A DNA stretch of 64,000 nucleotides from Syngnathus acus (taxonomy: Eukaryota; Chordata; Actinopteri; Syngnathiformes; Syngnathidae): contig NC_051090.1 in assembly GCF_901709675.1 (NCBI RefSeq), positions 6,961,842 through 7,025,841 on the forward strand, given 5' to 3'. Made by a program: the position numbers and the translations under genes. Within the stretch, counting starts at the first letter, position 1; every line of letters starts with the position of its first letter. Shown here piece by piece: positions 63,511-64,000 of this stretch. The notes below the pieces were generated by a model, which made no database searches, was not told the DNA's origin, and saw only the letters and a program-made list of their open reading frames with translations.

Positions 63511-64000
63511 GATAAGAACAAAACAAAGTGGTTTTAAGACCAACCCCAAGGCCACTGTGGATCTCAATGACAACAGTTTAATACACTAAAGGACAATACA
63601 AACAGCATTTGACTCTATCAATTAATAAATGGGTCAGACCAACCGCATCTTGGGTTCATCCCAAATGAAAGTTTTTCACAGCACAAACTTTGGTAATTCA
63701 ATCCCAAAGAGCCAGCTCTGACCTTTAATTTAGCTCAACAGCACTTCACTCTTCATTGAGTCCCAGTGCCACATTCAAATTCAGTAGCAGAAGAACTTAA
63801 GTGATGGATTCGCAAAAAAAAAAGTGCTTGGACGAGAGATGTAAGACGTCAACAGGGCCTCGATTGAAAGGCACGGAGGAACTTTTATGATACCCTGGCC
63901 AGCCAAATTCATCTGATGCCTGCCAGCTCATTTCCTTAACACCACGCCCGCACGATACCTGCTTTCTGGCAGCGCTTCATTGACGCACAAACTATAGTGA
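63511..64000. other. Right edge of the window
   Basis: 490 bp. No confident exon, RNA gene or repeat was recognised. Confidence 0.5.

Noticed and set aside
63405-63590. 59-codon frame ending NDNSLIH near the candidate secreted-peptide gene
   Set aside because: It is out of phase with the signal-peptide exon at the only acceptor nearby and has no recognised family.

Overview
This window is nuclear DNA of a ray-finned fish, almost certainly a teleost. Genes are split by GT-AG introns, intergenic DNA is AT-rich, and the interspersed repeats are of types familiar from teleosts: small inverted-repeat DNA transposons, a hAT-type miniature element, and a retroposon with an ATCC-rich tail. No bacterial, organellar or viral gene was seen. 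The species cannot be named from the sequence.

Five protein-coding genes could be read exon by exon with matching splice phases. From left to right: cpox (coproporphyrinogen oxidase, heme synthesis; minus, 652-3115, 7 coding exons, 452 aa); ccdc181 (coiled-coil protein; plus, 4593-6775, 5 coding exons, 467 aa); p3h2 (ER collagen prolyl 3-hydroxylase ending in KDEL; minus, 8174-38866, 15 exons, 678 aa, with a 20.4-kb first intron); a claudin, best called cldn1 (minus, 40866-42971, 4 exons, 201 aa); and ccdc50 (ubiquitin-binding coiled-coil protein; minus, 51873-61644, 11 coding exons plus a possible 24-nt microexon, 618 or 626 aa).

cpox and ccdc181 are divergent around a shared upstream region carrying a ZNF143-type site. 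ccdc181 and p3h2 converge, and their 3' UTRs may overlap. p3h2, cldn1 and ccdc50 all lie on the minus strand. The p3h2-cldn1 pair and ccdc50 correspond to human 3q28, which supports the p3h2 and cldn1 names over their paralogues. The genes have unrelated functions, and nothing indicates an operon-like or cooperating system.

The p3h2 first intron is the main repeat reservoir. It holds four inverted-repeat elements, one solo end of the same kind, a retroposon with a 12-bp target duplication, and a palindromic element near exon 1. To the right of ccdc50, 63226-63319 could encode a signal-peptide exon of a secreted protein on the plus strand. In human the prepropeptide gene UTS2B sits head-to-head with CCDC50, so this is a reasonable but unproven uts2b/urp first exon.

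The points most worth following up are the histidine-rich second extracellular loop of the claudin, the very large phase-symmetric ccdc50 exon and its microexon, the near-identical inverted pair of mobile elements, and the candidate secreted-peptide exon.
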